Source: Hymenoscyphus infarciens | Taxonomy: Eukaryota; Ascomycota; Leotiomycetes; Helotiales; Helotiaceae | Assembly: GCA_001414345.1 (NCBI GenBank) | Contig: LLCB01000092.1 | Location: 1 to 64,000 of the forward strand | Direction: 5' to 3' | Length of the DNA: 64,000 nt | Shown: in pieces, positions 11,276-23,719 of the stretch | Layout of the letters: every line of letters begins with the position of its first letter | How positions within the stretch are numbered: the stretch's first letter is position 1 | Made by a program: the position numbers and the translations under genes | Notes under the pieces: model-generated | Seen by the model: the letters and a program-made list of their open reading frames with translations, nothing else | What the model was told of the DNA's origin: nothing | The model's database searches: none

Positions 11276-11447
11276 TGTCGGTATATATATTTAAGGGTAA
11301 ATAGCGATTCGGATTAGTACACGTGGGTACACGTGCTTCTCGCTTAAGGGCTACTTAAGTAGGCATCGTAGCTAGCTTTACTTAGTATGTACGAACGATA
11401 ATATAACTCTTTTTATATTACTTTTATAACTATAAGTTATACTAATA
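11276..11447 (+). repeat. 5' LTR of Copia element 1
   Basis: This 172-bp LTR begins TGTCGGTATA and ends ACTAATA, which corresponds to ACCAACA in the other LTR after C-to-T changes. Its outer half keeps acacgtgggtacacgtgctt, while its inner half is heavily AT-shifted. Confidence 0.93.
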
Positions 11448-14400
11448 CTAATTAGTAGATATATAGATTAGATACTTAGTTACTTTGTATATTTCTGCTA
11501 TAGGTATACTTATATAAAAGTAAACTCGATATTATTAGTAGACTCCTCTTTATAGATCGTAGTTCCTTCTACTATTTAAATTTACGATAATATACTATAA
11601 ACGCTTCTTAATATAAGAAGTACTAATTACTAATACTAACTTCTTAATATTATTCTAATAACTTCTTTAACCTTCTATTATCTCTTAAGATAATTTATAC
11701 TCTTTAAGACATCTATTCACCTAAAACCCGATATCTCTTTGACCTACTAAGAGTTATCTACCGAGTAAAGTATAAACAGACTTTTAATAATATCTATTAA
11801 TTTAAGTAATAATAATACCTATAATATAATAGACTTACTAATATCGATTCTAACAACTTTAGAAGCTTTAACTTTAATACTAACTTTAGTACTAAAATAG
11901 GCTCTAAAGCTAGTACTAAAGCTAAAGTTAATATAGATAAAAGAGATAATTTTTACTACTAAACGAGAAGAGGAGTATACTAAAGAAGAGAACAAAGACC
12001 TTCTTCTTTAGAATAAATTTTAAATAGACTCTAAAAAATAGAATTAAGATAAATTTATTAAGATCTATTAATCTATAAATACTAAGTTATAATAGATACT
12101 TTATAGAAGAGGTGTATAAGTTAAGATAGATAGAGATAAAATACTTATATCTTAGATACTATATAATACTACTACTAAGGTTAACTAAACTAAGTAGTTA
12201 AACAAAGAATTAAAAGCTATAGTATTAAGAGAAGCTAGTATTAAAATCTTCAGATCCTATTATAAATATATAGTAGAATATACTAAAAGATAACAAAAGC
12301 TATAGTAATAATAACTATAATAATAATAACCTCTAGCTAAAAATATTACTTAAAACACCTAATCTAAGATAAAGACTAGAGACGAAGCTTTATAAGTATC
12401 TACTATATAATAATAATAATAATAATAACTAATATAATAATTAATACCTTTAATAACTTTATTCCTACTAACTAAAAAGAAAGACCTAAGTAATCTAGTA
12501 TAACCTTTAATCTAATCTTTAAGTCTACTAAAAGACGACTAAACCTCTTTCTTTATATCTTATTAATTTAACGAAGATACTAGTAGTAACGATTTTAATA
12601 ATACCTCTAAGTATCTAGAATATAATTAATAATAAGATAATTATAGTAGAAGACTACTAGTATAAATAAATATAGTATATTTTAAAGATAAATTAACTTC
12701 TTAAAGTTTAAAGAGTTAAGACTACTCTTATATATTAGATACTCTTATAAAAGTATATAAAAACGATTAAAAATATAGTAGAAAAGAAGACAACTTTATA
12801 ATTAAAGTTATAATATTTAAGAATATATATAAGAGAAGTAGAGTATTACTAGTAATTTACTCTCTTATCTTCTTTATTATATTAAAAGGTAATACTTTAA
12901 ATTACTTTTATACTATACTTTTTAATAAAAATAATAATTAATCTTTTAAAGTTTTATCTATATCTATATAATAATACTTTAAAGATAAACTTTATAAAAG
13001 AGGCTAATTATCTAAGTAGAATAATATTAATTTATAAGAGATAATATAAGTATTTAGAGTATTAATATTAAAGTCTTTTAAAGATATATTATTAAGACTT
13101 AATTTACTAAGATTTTCTCTCTCTATAGACTTTTATACTAATAGTTAGTTTTTAAATAAGCTAATTTTAGTATATAAAAAGGTTCAAGATTATACTATTA
13201 TAATATTAACCTTACTCTAAGACTCTTCGATTTCTAATACTATTACTCTTCTATAAAGTTTAATCTAATCCTATATAAAAGTCTATTTAGAGATAGTTAT
13301 AAATAAAACTATAATAACTAAAAGACACTTTTATAAGAGTAGATAATATAGTATAAATAAATTTAGTAATATAGATTAATATAAGAAGAAGAGGATATAT
13401 TATATATATAGAAAGGATAACTATTTATCTTAGAATTATAGTTAAGAAGAGTAAGACTATTACTTTACTAAATAGACTAATAAGAATTCTAAATACTTTA
13501 AAAGTAAGTAAGATAGGTATACTAGAAAGATATATAATATAAACATAGTATATACTTAGAGTACCTAAGAGAAGGAAATATTAGAGATACTTTATACTAT
13601 TACTCTATTAAAAGAAGATAGTTACTTATTAGATACTAGCTTAGATAAAGAAGTTATCTATTATAATATTACTTTTATAGGATTTATTAACGATTTGAAT
13701 ATTAAATAACTTACTATAAATTTAATAAGTTTAGTATAAAAACATACTATTAATAGATATATCTTATAAAACCTAAATAACTTAAATAACACTTCTAATA
13801 TTATATATAAATTTATAAAGAAGGTATTTATAATAATAGTTAAAAGATATATAAAAGAAAACTTCTTTAGTATAATAATTAATACTAAAGTAGCTTAAAA
13901 GTTAAGTATAGGATATAACTAATATTTTATATATATTAGACTTATTAAAAGCGTTCTAATTAATAAAGGTATAAAGAGTTAATTTAATATCTAATTTAGT
14001 AAAGAATATACTCTATTTTTAGGATTAATAATAATTAATATACTAATTAGAAAAGCTAAATTTTATATAATATAATCTAATACCACTTTTATCTTTTATA
14101 TTAATAATATAGATAACCTAAAAGTTACTTTAAATAATCTTTAAGATATACTTATCTAAGAGAATAAGAAAGAAATAGAGATTAAAAGGTTCTCTATTAT
14201 ATAACGATTTAGATACTCTTTTCTACTCTAAGATAAAGCTATATATAACTTTATATAAGAGTATCTAATATTTCTTATAAATATTAATATTTAATAACTT
14301 TATAAGTAATTTAGCTATCTATTAGTACTAAGATTATAACGTGTACTAGAAAGAGCTAAGTATTATATTAACTAAGGTATTCTTTAACATCTTACTAAAT

Positions 14401-17282
14401 TTTATAAATACTATTAAAAGTATAGAAGTTTACTTTTTATAATAATTTTAAATTTAATTATAATATTTTAATTAATACTTTCTTCTTTAATAAGTAAATA
14501 GTCTTATACTATATAGATAAAGTAATAAAGTATTAAGTAAGTAACTTTTTACTAGATATAAAAGTAATAACTATATAGAAGGTCTTCTAAAGATATTAGA
14601 TTAATATATATCTTAGACCTTCTAATTATATTATTATAAATACTAGGATAAACTTTATTAGAAAGGACTTTATATACTCTACTACTAGAATAGGTATTAT
14701 AGTAAAAACTATACTAGTTAAGATATATAATTTAATTAGTATAGTAGAATATTACTATAGACTAATTTAATAAGTATATAATATTATATATAAATAAGAG
14801 CTCTATCTCTTATAAAGTTTAATACTTTAAATAGCCTTTAAAGTAATTAATAATATAGTAGGCTTAGATAGACTAGTCTTTACTCTATTAGTATATAGGG
14901 TATATACTTAAATAACTATAACTAACGTATCTTTATAACTGATTTCTATAAGATCTAAGACTTATAAGAAGGCTACTTAAGAGATATAAAAGTAGATTAT
15001 ATCCTTTTAAGTTAAAGAGACTCTTAATATATAAAATAGACTAATTAACTAAGTTAAGAACTTACTCTTAAATTTAAACGTTTTAGTATAAAAAGAGTAT
15101 ATAAAGTCTTAAATAAAACCTTTTATCTTTTAAGGAATTAAGAATAAAGACTATATTATAGTACTACTAAGTAGTCTTATAAAGTTTTAATCTATAATTA
15201 TAAAGCTATACTTTATTAAAACTTTAAAAACTTCTAGAATAGTACTAATAACTAAGGAAGTTTCTAGTATAGTACTGTCTAAAATAATACTATAACCTTA
15301 TAAAAAAGGAGGAACTTTTAAGTAATAGAGTAAGTAAGATATTAGATAATATTTACCTTCTCTCTAATACTAACTTTAATAGTTATAAATCTGTTAAAAT
15401 ACTAATATTCTAGAATCTATACTAGAACCTCTTTAGAAGTATAAACGTAGATAGCTCTAAAAGTATCTAAAGCCTCTAAATAGGTCTTTTAAAGTATTAT
15501 TTTAATAGTTAGACACTTTTATAAACGATTTTAACTATATTACTTTTAAAAATATTAGAACTTTTCTTACTAATTTAAGTAAACTTTATAATGTCGAAGT
15601 ATTTATAGCTAATAATAGTATAGTATATATTAAATTATAATAAAAGGAGATTAATAGATTAACTAATTAAGATGTTTTTAAGATTATTACTTAGAAAGAG
15701 TTACCTCTTAATACTAGAATTTTTAGATTATACTTTATAGATAATATTAAATTTAAAGGTATAATACTTACTTTTATAAAGTTAAAATTAGTTATCTAAG
15801 TATATAGATAAGTACTAGAAAGTTACTAGTACTTATCTAGGCGCCTACTATTTAAAGAGTAAGCTAGAGAATAATTCTTATACTTATTATAATACTTCTA
15901 GGCTTATAAGTAATTATTTAGAATATTATATAAGTATATATATAATTATTAACTAACTTAAATCGAAAATTCTTTATATACTCTCTTAAAGGTTATCTCT
16001 AATAAGAAGATATATTCTTTAAGATAGTTAAACTACTATATAGTATTCTAGAAGCTAGTAATTACTAGTTTATAACGTACTATAAACACTATATTATAAG
16101 GCTTATAATAGAATAGTTAATATTTAACTCTTATCTTTTATATACTAAGTTATACTAATATAATAAGTAAGTAAAGTTAGATATCTCTTTTAGTATAGTA
16201 GGCTTTTAAACTAATAATACTTTTACTAATAAAGAAGAGCTTACTATTAATAAAGCTAGATTTATATCTAAGAAGAGAAAAGAGCTTACTATTAACTATC
16301 TAATTAAATTTAATAGAGAGCTAATTACTAAGTATTATAATAGCTCTATATCTCTTACTTAAGATTATATAAAACACTTAGATTTAGTATAAAAGGCTCT
16401 ATCTAAGATATTTAATATAAAAGAGATATTATATATAATAGATACTAAAGATTAATATATTATATAATATACTAGAGAGGTATACTTAGCTATAGTATCT
16501 TAGTCTAAGGCCGCTTTCGACTTATTATATACTACCTTAACTATTAATTCTTAAAATAATAATATTTCACTTCTTAATAAGTAAATTTAATAGTAAATTA
16601 ATAATCTCTTAAGAGGACTTAAATTCGTTAAATTAGATAAATCTTCTTTAAAGTTATATACTTTTACTAATAGATTATTTACTAATAATAAAGACTTATT
16701 ATTATAAATTAACTACGTTATTATACTTATAAATAAGGATAATAATACTAACATTTTATATTAGTCTTCTACTAAGTATAAGAGAGTTACCTATAGTGTT
16801 TTAGTATTAGAATTATATATAATAAGCTCTAGATTTAATACTATAGTCTTAATTAAATTAACTCTTAAAAGCATCCTAGGATTTAAGATTCTACTTATAG
16901 TATATACTAATTTAAAGTCTATTTATAAATATATAGCTAAATTAAGTATAATAAAAGAGAAGCGACTAATAATTAATATTATATACTTATAAGAGGTATA
17001 TAAGTTAAGAGAAATTAATAAGATTAAATAGATTAATAGTAAGAGTAACTCTACTAATGCTATGACTAAAAAGAGTTACTACGATGTCTTATAAAAGCTA
17101 ATTAATATAAATAAGCTAGATATTAAGCTTATAGAATAGGTAGAATAGAATAAGGGATAATAGAGGATGGAAATAGAGCCTCTTTATTAGCTAAGGATAG
17201 AGAATAGAGAGCTCTAATTAGTTAGATTAGATAGGAGATTTTGATGATTTTTAGGATACTAACTTCTATTGTTTTAAAGAAG

Positions 17283-17460
17283 TGTTAGTATTAGTATATA
17301 TATTTAAGGGTAAATAGCGATTTAGATTAGTATACGTGGGTATACGTGCTTCTCGCTTAAGGGCTACTTAAGTAGGCATCGTAGCTAGCTTTACTCGGTA
17401 TATACGAACGATAATACAACTCTTTTTACATCGCTTTTATGACCATAAGTCATACCAACA
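17283..17460 (+). repeat. 3' LTR of Copia element 1
   Basis: This 178-bp LTR matches 11276-11447, with a 6-bp length difference near its start (an extra TRGTAT unit). It ends ATACCAACA with intact C residues. Its outer half is the less mutated one, mirroring the 5' LTR. Confidence 0.93.
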
Positions 17461-17465
17461 CATCC

Positions 17466-17969
17466 CCTCCCCAATCACATCTCCGCACACGCAATCGAGT
17501 ACAAACCGCTCACTGGCAAAAGAAATTTCGAATTCACTCTGCATATTCTTCCCAGTCCTCACAAAAAACGAGAACGAGGCTGAAATCCGCTGCACCCTGT
17601 TATGAAGGGACCTTAATACTTCCTTGTATAATGAAATTCCTACTAATACGTTCGGGGTCCTACGAGTCCTATAAGAGCAACTCTTAGTAGATGGGATCCG
17701 AGTGTCCGAGTCTCCGTTCCTCTAAACCGCTACGCTGCTTTACCTAAGAGGTCTATAGTACAACGCTGATGTACTTGAAATCTAGGTCGATGCTCTCTGC
17801 TCACAAGTCGATTGAGTAAAACTGAACGAAAAACCGCAGAAACTTGAGGCTTCGACCTTTGTTTTCTGAGGGAGGGGGTTCGTTCTACGCTAGAAGTGTA
17901 GTGTTAACTTACTAAACTCTATAGCTGCTCTCTAAAAACACTTGCTTATTTTGATATACTAGAATAGTA
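17466..17969. other. non-repeat spacer between the two Copia elements
   Basis: About 500 bp of mixed composition with intact CpG and CA content up to about 17890, where AT content rises. The short open frame 17439-17687 starts inside the LTR and is not a gene. This looks like the original target DNA left between two insertions. Confidence 0.55.
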
Positions 17970-17974
17970 AAATC

Positions 17975-18150
17975 TGTCATAGGACAAAGGTGGGTCAGAT
18001 AAAGGATTACCTGATGATCTCTACCTTTTAAGCGAGGAGCATAGTATTTAAAGCCTTATACTCTCCTCTATAGTTCTAGGGAATTAAGCATCTATTTTAA
18101 CTTTACTTTACTTATTCTATACTCTTGATATAGCTTTTATAATCGCTATA
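17975..18150 (+). repeat. 5' LTR of Copia element 2
   Basis: This 176-bp LTR starts TGTCATAGGACAAAGG and ends AATCGCTATA. It is the same length as its partner at 27010-27185. Its first 60 bp are the least mutated part. Confidence 0.92.
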
Positions 18151-19340
18151 GTTATTAGCCTAGTTAGTAGATAAGACACTACTTCTACTACGCTAGTTAT
18201 ATTAGCTTTATCTTCTTTTTATCTATTCTTATTTTCTTCTTAAGAGTACTACTTTTATAATAATAAGCTTACTCTTAACTAAAAAAGTCCTTCTTACTAA
18301 CTAAAACTCGTAGTCTATATAGTATAACCGCTTCTTTTATATTACTTACTAAGAAAGAGTCTAAGAATACTTTAATCTAAATAGCTCTAATACTAATAAC
18401 GCTAATAAGCTTAAAAGACCTTATTCTATAATTAAATAGGCTATACTTAATAAGAATATTAAACTCGAAGAAGCCTAGCTTATAGTAAATAAAGCCTAGA
18501 ATATACTCTTAGTAGCTTAATATATAAGAAGAGATTAACTAGAATAACCTCTTCTAGTAATAGTTAATAATATTAAAGAGGACTTTAAAGATAATATTAA
18601 AAGATATACTTTTAAAATTAATAAGCTTTATACTATATAAGGTAAGATATATAAAGTTAGCTCCTAGGTAAAGAGTACTATAGATAAGTCTATACTCTTA
18701 GAAGCCTAATCCTTACTTAGATATACTAGGAAATTCGCTCTCTAAGACCTAATTTAAAAGCTTAAAAGTAATCTAGTACTAATATTAGAAAGCGTAGAAG
18801 ATATAGTATATATAGAATACTAGAATACGCTTACTTAAACTAAATTAAGATCTATAAACCTTAATTACTAATTCTTTAACTAGAAATACTACTATAACTA
18901 AGTAAAAAATTTTTAACTCTTAGAGATTAAGAGTCTACTTATAGTAAAAGACTTTCTAAATATAGTTTACTAAATTACTTCTATCTAGGTAATAAGTTAA
19001 AAGTTATAGTTAATTAATAATATAGAGTTTAAAAAGAGAGTTATATTACTTAATAATCTTACTAAAATGTTTTTAAGAATCTTATATAAACACCTTATAT
19101 TAAAGACTAGTAAGAAGGCTAGTAAGATATTCTCTATTCTTAAAAGTAGAAGTAATAACCTATCTAATTCTAAGAATAGAGTCTAAAACAGAGGTTTTAA
19201 TAATAAGAAATATCTATATAAGAAGTTAAGAACACTTTTAAAAACTTGTTAACTACTAAACCTTAGAATTCGTACTTACTAGAAAGTATAATTCTATTCT
19301 TAATAATCTCTTAAATAATAAGAAGTTAAAAGAGATTATA

Positions 19341-19462
19341 TAACGTGTCACGGAAAAAGGGGGTCTTACGTAACCTCTTTTCCCTATATATATAGCAGAG
19401 TTTTCGCCTCCTAAATTCAAGCTCCTTAGAGCGTTTTCAATCTAAAAATACGTCATATAACG
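19341..19462 (-). mobile_element. nested solo LTR with TSD TAACG
   Basis: A 112-bp solo LTR (19346-19457) is flanked by TAACG at 19341-19345 and 19458-19462. On the plus strand it reads TGTCACGGAAAAAGG to ACGTCATA. Its reverse complement matches the four LTRs at 27412-30196, including the shared GTATTTTT start and the GAAAACGCTCTAAGGAGC core. It is much less RIP-mutated than the Copia DNA around it. Confidence 0.88.
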
Positions 19463-22400
19463 CTTAGAAGTCCTTTTCTAAATAGACTTTTAAAAGAAAC
19501 TAATTAAAAAGTTCTTTATAATATAATCTAAGTTTAGAAAAGGATCTATAAGCTCTACTAGTAGTACTTAGAGGTTATTAAAATACTCTATTAGAAATAT
19601 AAGTACTATAATCTTATCTCTAAAGCTTCTAACTAATCTATAAAGAATAAACTAAGCCTTAAAACTAGGAATCTACGCTTTCTTAACTAAATATACTAAA
19701 TACTCTCTTATAAATTTAATACTTTTTAATAATTATAAAGTAGTCTATCTTATTAATAGTAAGGACATACTCGTTCTAAGAACCTTTAAACACTCTAATA
19801 ATATAGTAGAATTAGGAACGACTAGTATTCTAATTAGTAGAATAAGAATAAGAGTTATAAAAAACGTTCTTAGAAGTAAGAGAGGAAGTAATACTATAGA
19901 TCTAATACTTACTAATATTACTATTATTAAAGGTTTTTATTCTAATATTATCTTAGAAGTATATATAAGAGAATCTAGAGTATAGTATAATAAGTATAAC
20001 TATTTACTATACTTTAGACCTATAGAGAATAGTATAGTTATTAAATCTTTAATTTATATAATAAACTTAGTCTTATTTAAATATAACTCTATTAATAACT
20101 ATACTAAGCTCTAAAACCCCTAAGCTATATTTACTTTAATATATCTAATACTCTCTAAAAAGATTAATAAACGCTTCTATAAGAAGATAAGAGATTATAC
20201 TAAACTAAGAAGTAATTTAGCTAAAATATAGTATAGAAGATTAAGATATCTAAAATAAGAAGCTCTTAAAGCTCTAGTCTAGTTAGTAAGAAACGTAAAA
20301 ATTATAAGTATTAAATAAGTAAAATGCTTATACTATATTATAACCTATACTTAGAATATTATTTTAAGATATATCTCTAAGAATAAGAGTATATAACTAT
20401 TCTAGTAGTACTTATAAGATTTATTTAACTTCTTAACTAGATATAATAGAAATAAATAGCTTCTCTTAATAAAAGAGGAGTATAATAAGAAGCTCTTTAG
20501 ATTTATAATAATAAATAAAAGAAGAGAAATAGTATTTAAAAAGCTTAGAAACTTTAAAAGATAGATTAAATAATAATATAGTCTTTTAATTTATAAGCTA
20601 AAGTATAATAATAATAAATTAGTAATCTATAGTATAGAGTATTAGAATATACCTTATAAGCTATAGAAATTAGAATAGACTTAGAACTTATACTAACTTA
20701 TACTTATAAACTAAATAAAGAGATAGAGAGAGTAGAATAAGAAGTAATTATATACTTAATTAAAATATTATATACTACTAACTTACTATAATAGCTCTAG
20801 ACTAAGTCGACTATAGCTAGAATCTAGCTCTATAATATAAGTTTTAACTAAAGAAATAAGTTTAAGACACTAAATAAGATACTCTTATTATAGTTTAATA
20901 ATTACTTCTACTAATATAATCTAAAGTTTAGAAACTTAGTAGTAAAAGACCTTAGACTAGATTAGAATAGAATCTATATCTATAAATCTAAAGCTTATAT
21001 ACTAAAAAAGGAAAGAGAATAAGAAGTTAAAAAGAGAGCTTTTAAAGTTAACTTTAAAGCTTATATAAGTTATTTAATTAAGTATATCTTATTAAATATC
21101 TACTTTATCTAGGTTCTATAATTTAATTAAGTTATTATAACTTAAAACGTTATATTTAATAAAGAAATCTTTTATATACTAGAATATAAAAAGGTAGAAT
21201 AATAACCTATTATAATTACTTATATAGTAGTATAGTATATAGTTAAGTAGGAGTAATAAGATACTAAAGCTTTACTTAAAAGTATTAGTATATATAAGAT
21301 AAAGAGCGTAGAAAAACTAAAACTAGGAGCTAAACTAGTAATAGATATCTTATCTAAAACTACTAATATACTAAGTAAAGCTTTAATTAGCTAGAACTTA
21401 AGAGTAAGGCTAGAAAAGAGAGATATAATCTCTTCTAAGTTTAGACTTCTATTACTTAAAGTAATATCTAAACCTAAAAGTATACTAGAATAGATTATAA
21501 GCTCTTAAAATAAGTAAAATATAGAAATCTTCTAATAAACTATAAGACTCTTCTAATAAGCGCTTATAAGATTCTCTTAACTATAAAATAATATTAAAAG
21601 TATAAAAGGCCTAAGTAGTCTACTAATTAGGATAAGTAATAGAATACTAGAAGAAATCTTCTAATAAAATAAAGAGAGTAAGCTCTTTTAATAATAAAGT
21701 AGTATATAAGAAAAAACTCTTAATATACTAGTTCTAGAAACTTCTAATATAAAGATAACTAAAGAGTAAGAAATAATAAATATAGAAAGTAAAAACCTAA
21801 AAGAGCTTAAAATAAAGTAAAGATATATAAAGAAAGTATATCTACTTATCTTAAGAAAGAGTAAGAGAGGTTAACTTAGAAGAGAAGATATTAGAGATAT
21901 AATAATCTCTACTCTACTAGCTATATTAATTAGAATAGAGCTCTAATAAGCTATTCTAGAATATTTAAATTATTTCTTTAGTACTTTTTAGCTTTTATTA
22001 AAGAGTATAATATTAAATAGAGAAGACTTATAAGATATCTATTATATTATTATAATAGTAATAATAGAAGAAGAAACACTTCTAAAGCCTAGATATCTAC
22101 GCCTTTATTAGTTAAAACTACTAAAAGAACTAAAATTATAGAGAGAACTTATAAACTATCTACTTAGTAAGTACTTTAAAGACGATTTAGAACTTAAAAT
22201 TAAGAACTTAGAGAAAAGGAAATACTAGTATTTAATTAAAAGATAGAATACTAAAATAAAACTATTACCTTTAAAGTAGGTATTTATATATAAATATAAC
22301 TTTATAAACTATCTAATTTAATACTATGCTTAGCTTATAGTTAGAGGTAATCTCTAATAAGAAGATACTATTTTTTTAATATATACTACTATACTTATAA

Positions 22401-23719
22401 TAAGATTATTTTAAATAGCTATAATAATAGCTACTAGATTTAACCTAGAGATTAAGTAATAATATTATAAACACGTTTATTAATATAAAAAGGAATATAA
22501 AAGCTCCTCTAATAGCTTACTAACTTTTAAATAGATATTAATAAGAAAGACTATATATTAAATTAGATAGAGTACTTTATAAGTTAAGAGATTTCCTAGC
22601 TCTATAGTTTAAATACTTTATAACTACTCTTTAAGAATATAGTTTAATACTCTATTTAGAAGAGCCTTATATTTATATAGATCTTCTAAGAAAGGTTTTT
22701 ATAATCTTTTATATAGATAATATATAGATAATATACTATTAAGATAATATATCTTTAATAAGAGTTATAATAAATAAACTAAAGCTTTTATATAAACTAT
22801 ACTTACTTAGTAATATAGAATAGTATCTTAGAGTAAAAGTCTATAAGAATAGAGTATAGAAAAAGACATAGCTCTCTTATAATATATATATTAAACGAAT
22901 TACTAAACGTTTTAAGCTTATTAATAGAGATTACTTAAGTATATTACTCTTAATATATAAACTAAAAAAGAATTAAGAAATAGTAAAACCTATGTTTATA
23001 AAGTTCTATTAAGAGAAAGTAGATTTAGTACTCTATATAGTAATTATAATATAACTAGATATTATATTTACTACTTCTTAGCTTTTATACTTCTTAACTA
23101 ACTTAAATAATAAACATATAACTATAATAAATTAGTATATTTAATACTTATCTAAGATAAGGTTCTTAGGAATTATATATAAAAGAGAGCTTAGAAGTAT
23201 ATAACTAGTACTTATCTTAAATATATTATATACTAATAATCTAGAAACTCGAAGGTCTTCTAATAGATATATAATATTATTATTTAATAGGCTTATAACT
23301 TAGAAAGCCTTATAATAAGATATAATTATAATATTAATAATAGAAGCTAAGCTCTTAGAAGTAAAGCTACTAAGTATAGAAACGATAGCGTTAAAGCGTC
23401 TCTTTAAAGAACTATAGCTCGATTTAGATAAGATATAGAATATATTCTATAATAATTAATAAACTATCTAATTAATTACTAGAGAAAATAAGAGAATATT
23501 TATAAAGCTTTAATATATAGATATTTAGAATATATAGCTTTATTAAAAGTATTAGAAAGAATCTTTTTAAGTTACTTATTTACTAATAAATAATATATTA
23601 GTAGATAGACTTATAAAAAACTTATCTAAATATAAATTTAAATATTTTAAAGCTTTACTTAATCTCTAAAATACTTATTTACTTAATAAAATACTCTCTT
23701 AAGAGATAAAAGTATACTA

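Larger units (their letters stand above)
11271..17465 (+). mobile_element. complete RIP-killed Ty1/Copia retrotransposon with TSD CATCC
   Basis: The element proper is 11276-17460 (6185 bp), flanked by identical CATCC at 11271-11275 and 17461-17465. The internal plus strand is closed by stops in all frames but keeps Copia order. A zinc-knuckle-like spacing lies near 13390-13440 (observed YYIYRKDNYLS then a stop). Reverse transcriptase motifs lie near 15600-15830 (observed DVFKIIT, ELPLNTRIF). An RNase H/C-terminal region at 16660-17110 ends with observed NAMTKKSYYDVL. G-to-A and C-to-T changes between the LTRs and the lack of CA dinucleotides indicate RIP. The element cannot be autonomous. Confidence 0.92.

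Noticed and set aside
10697..11317. 206-codon open frame after the monooxygenase gene
   Set aside because: It reads through a TTTGC microsatellite and a CTTTTT microsatellite and ends inside the Copia LTR.
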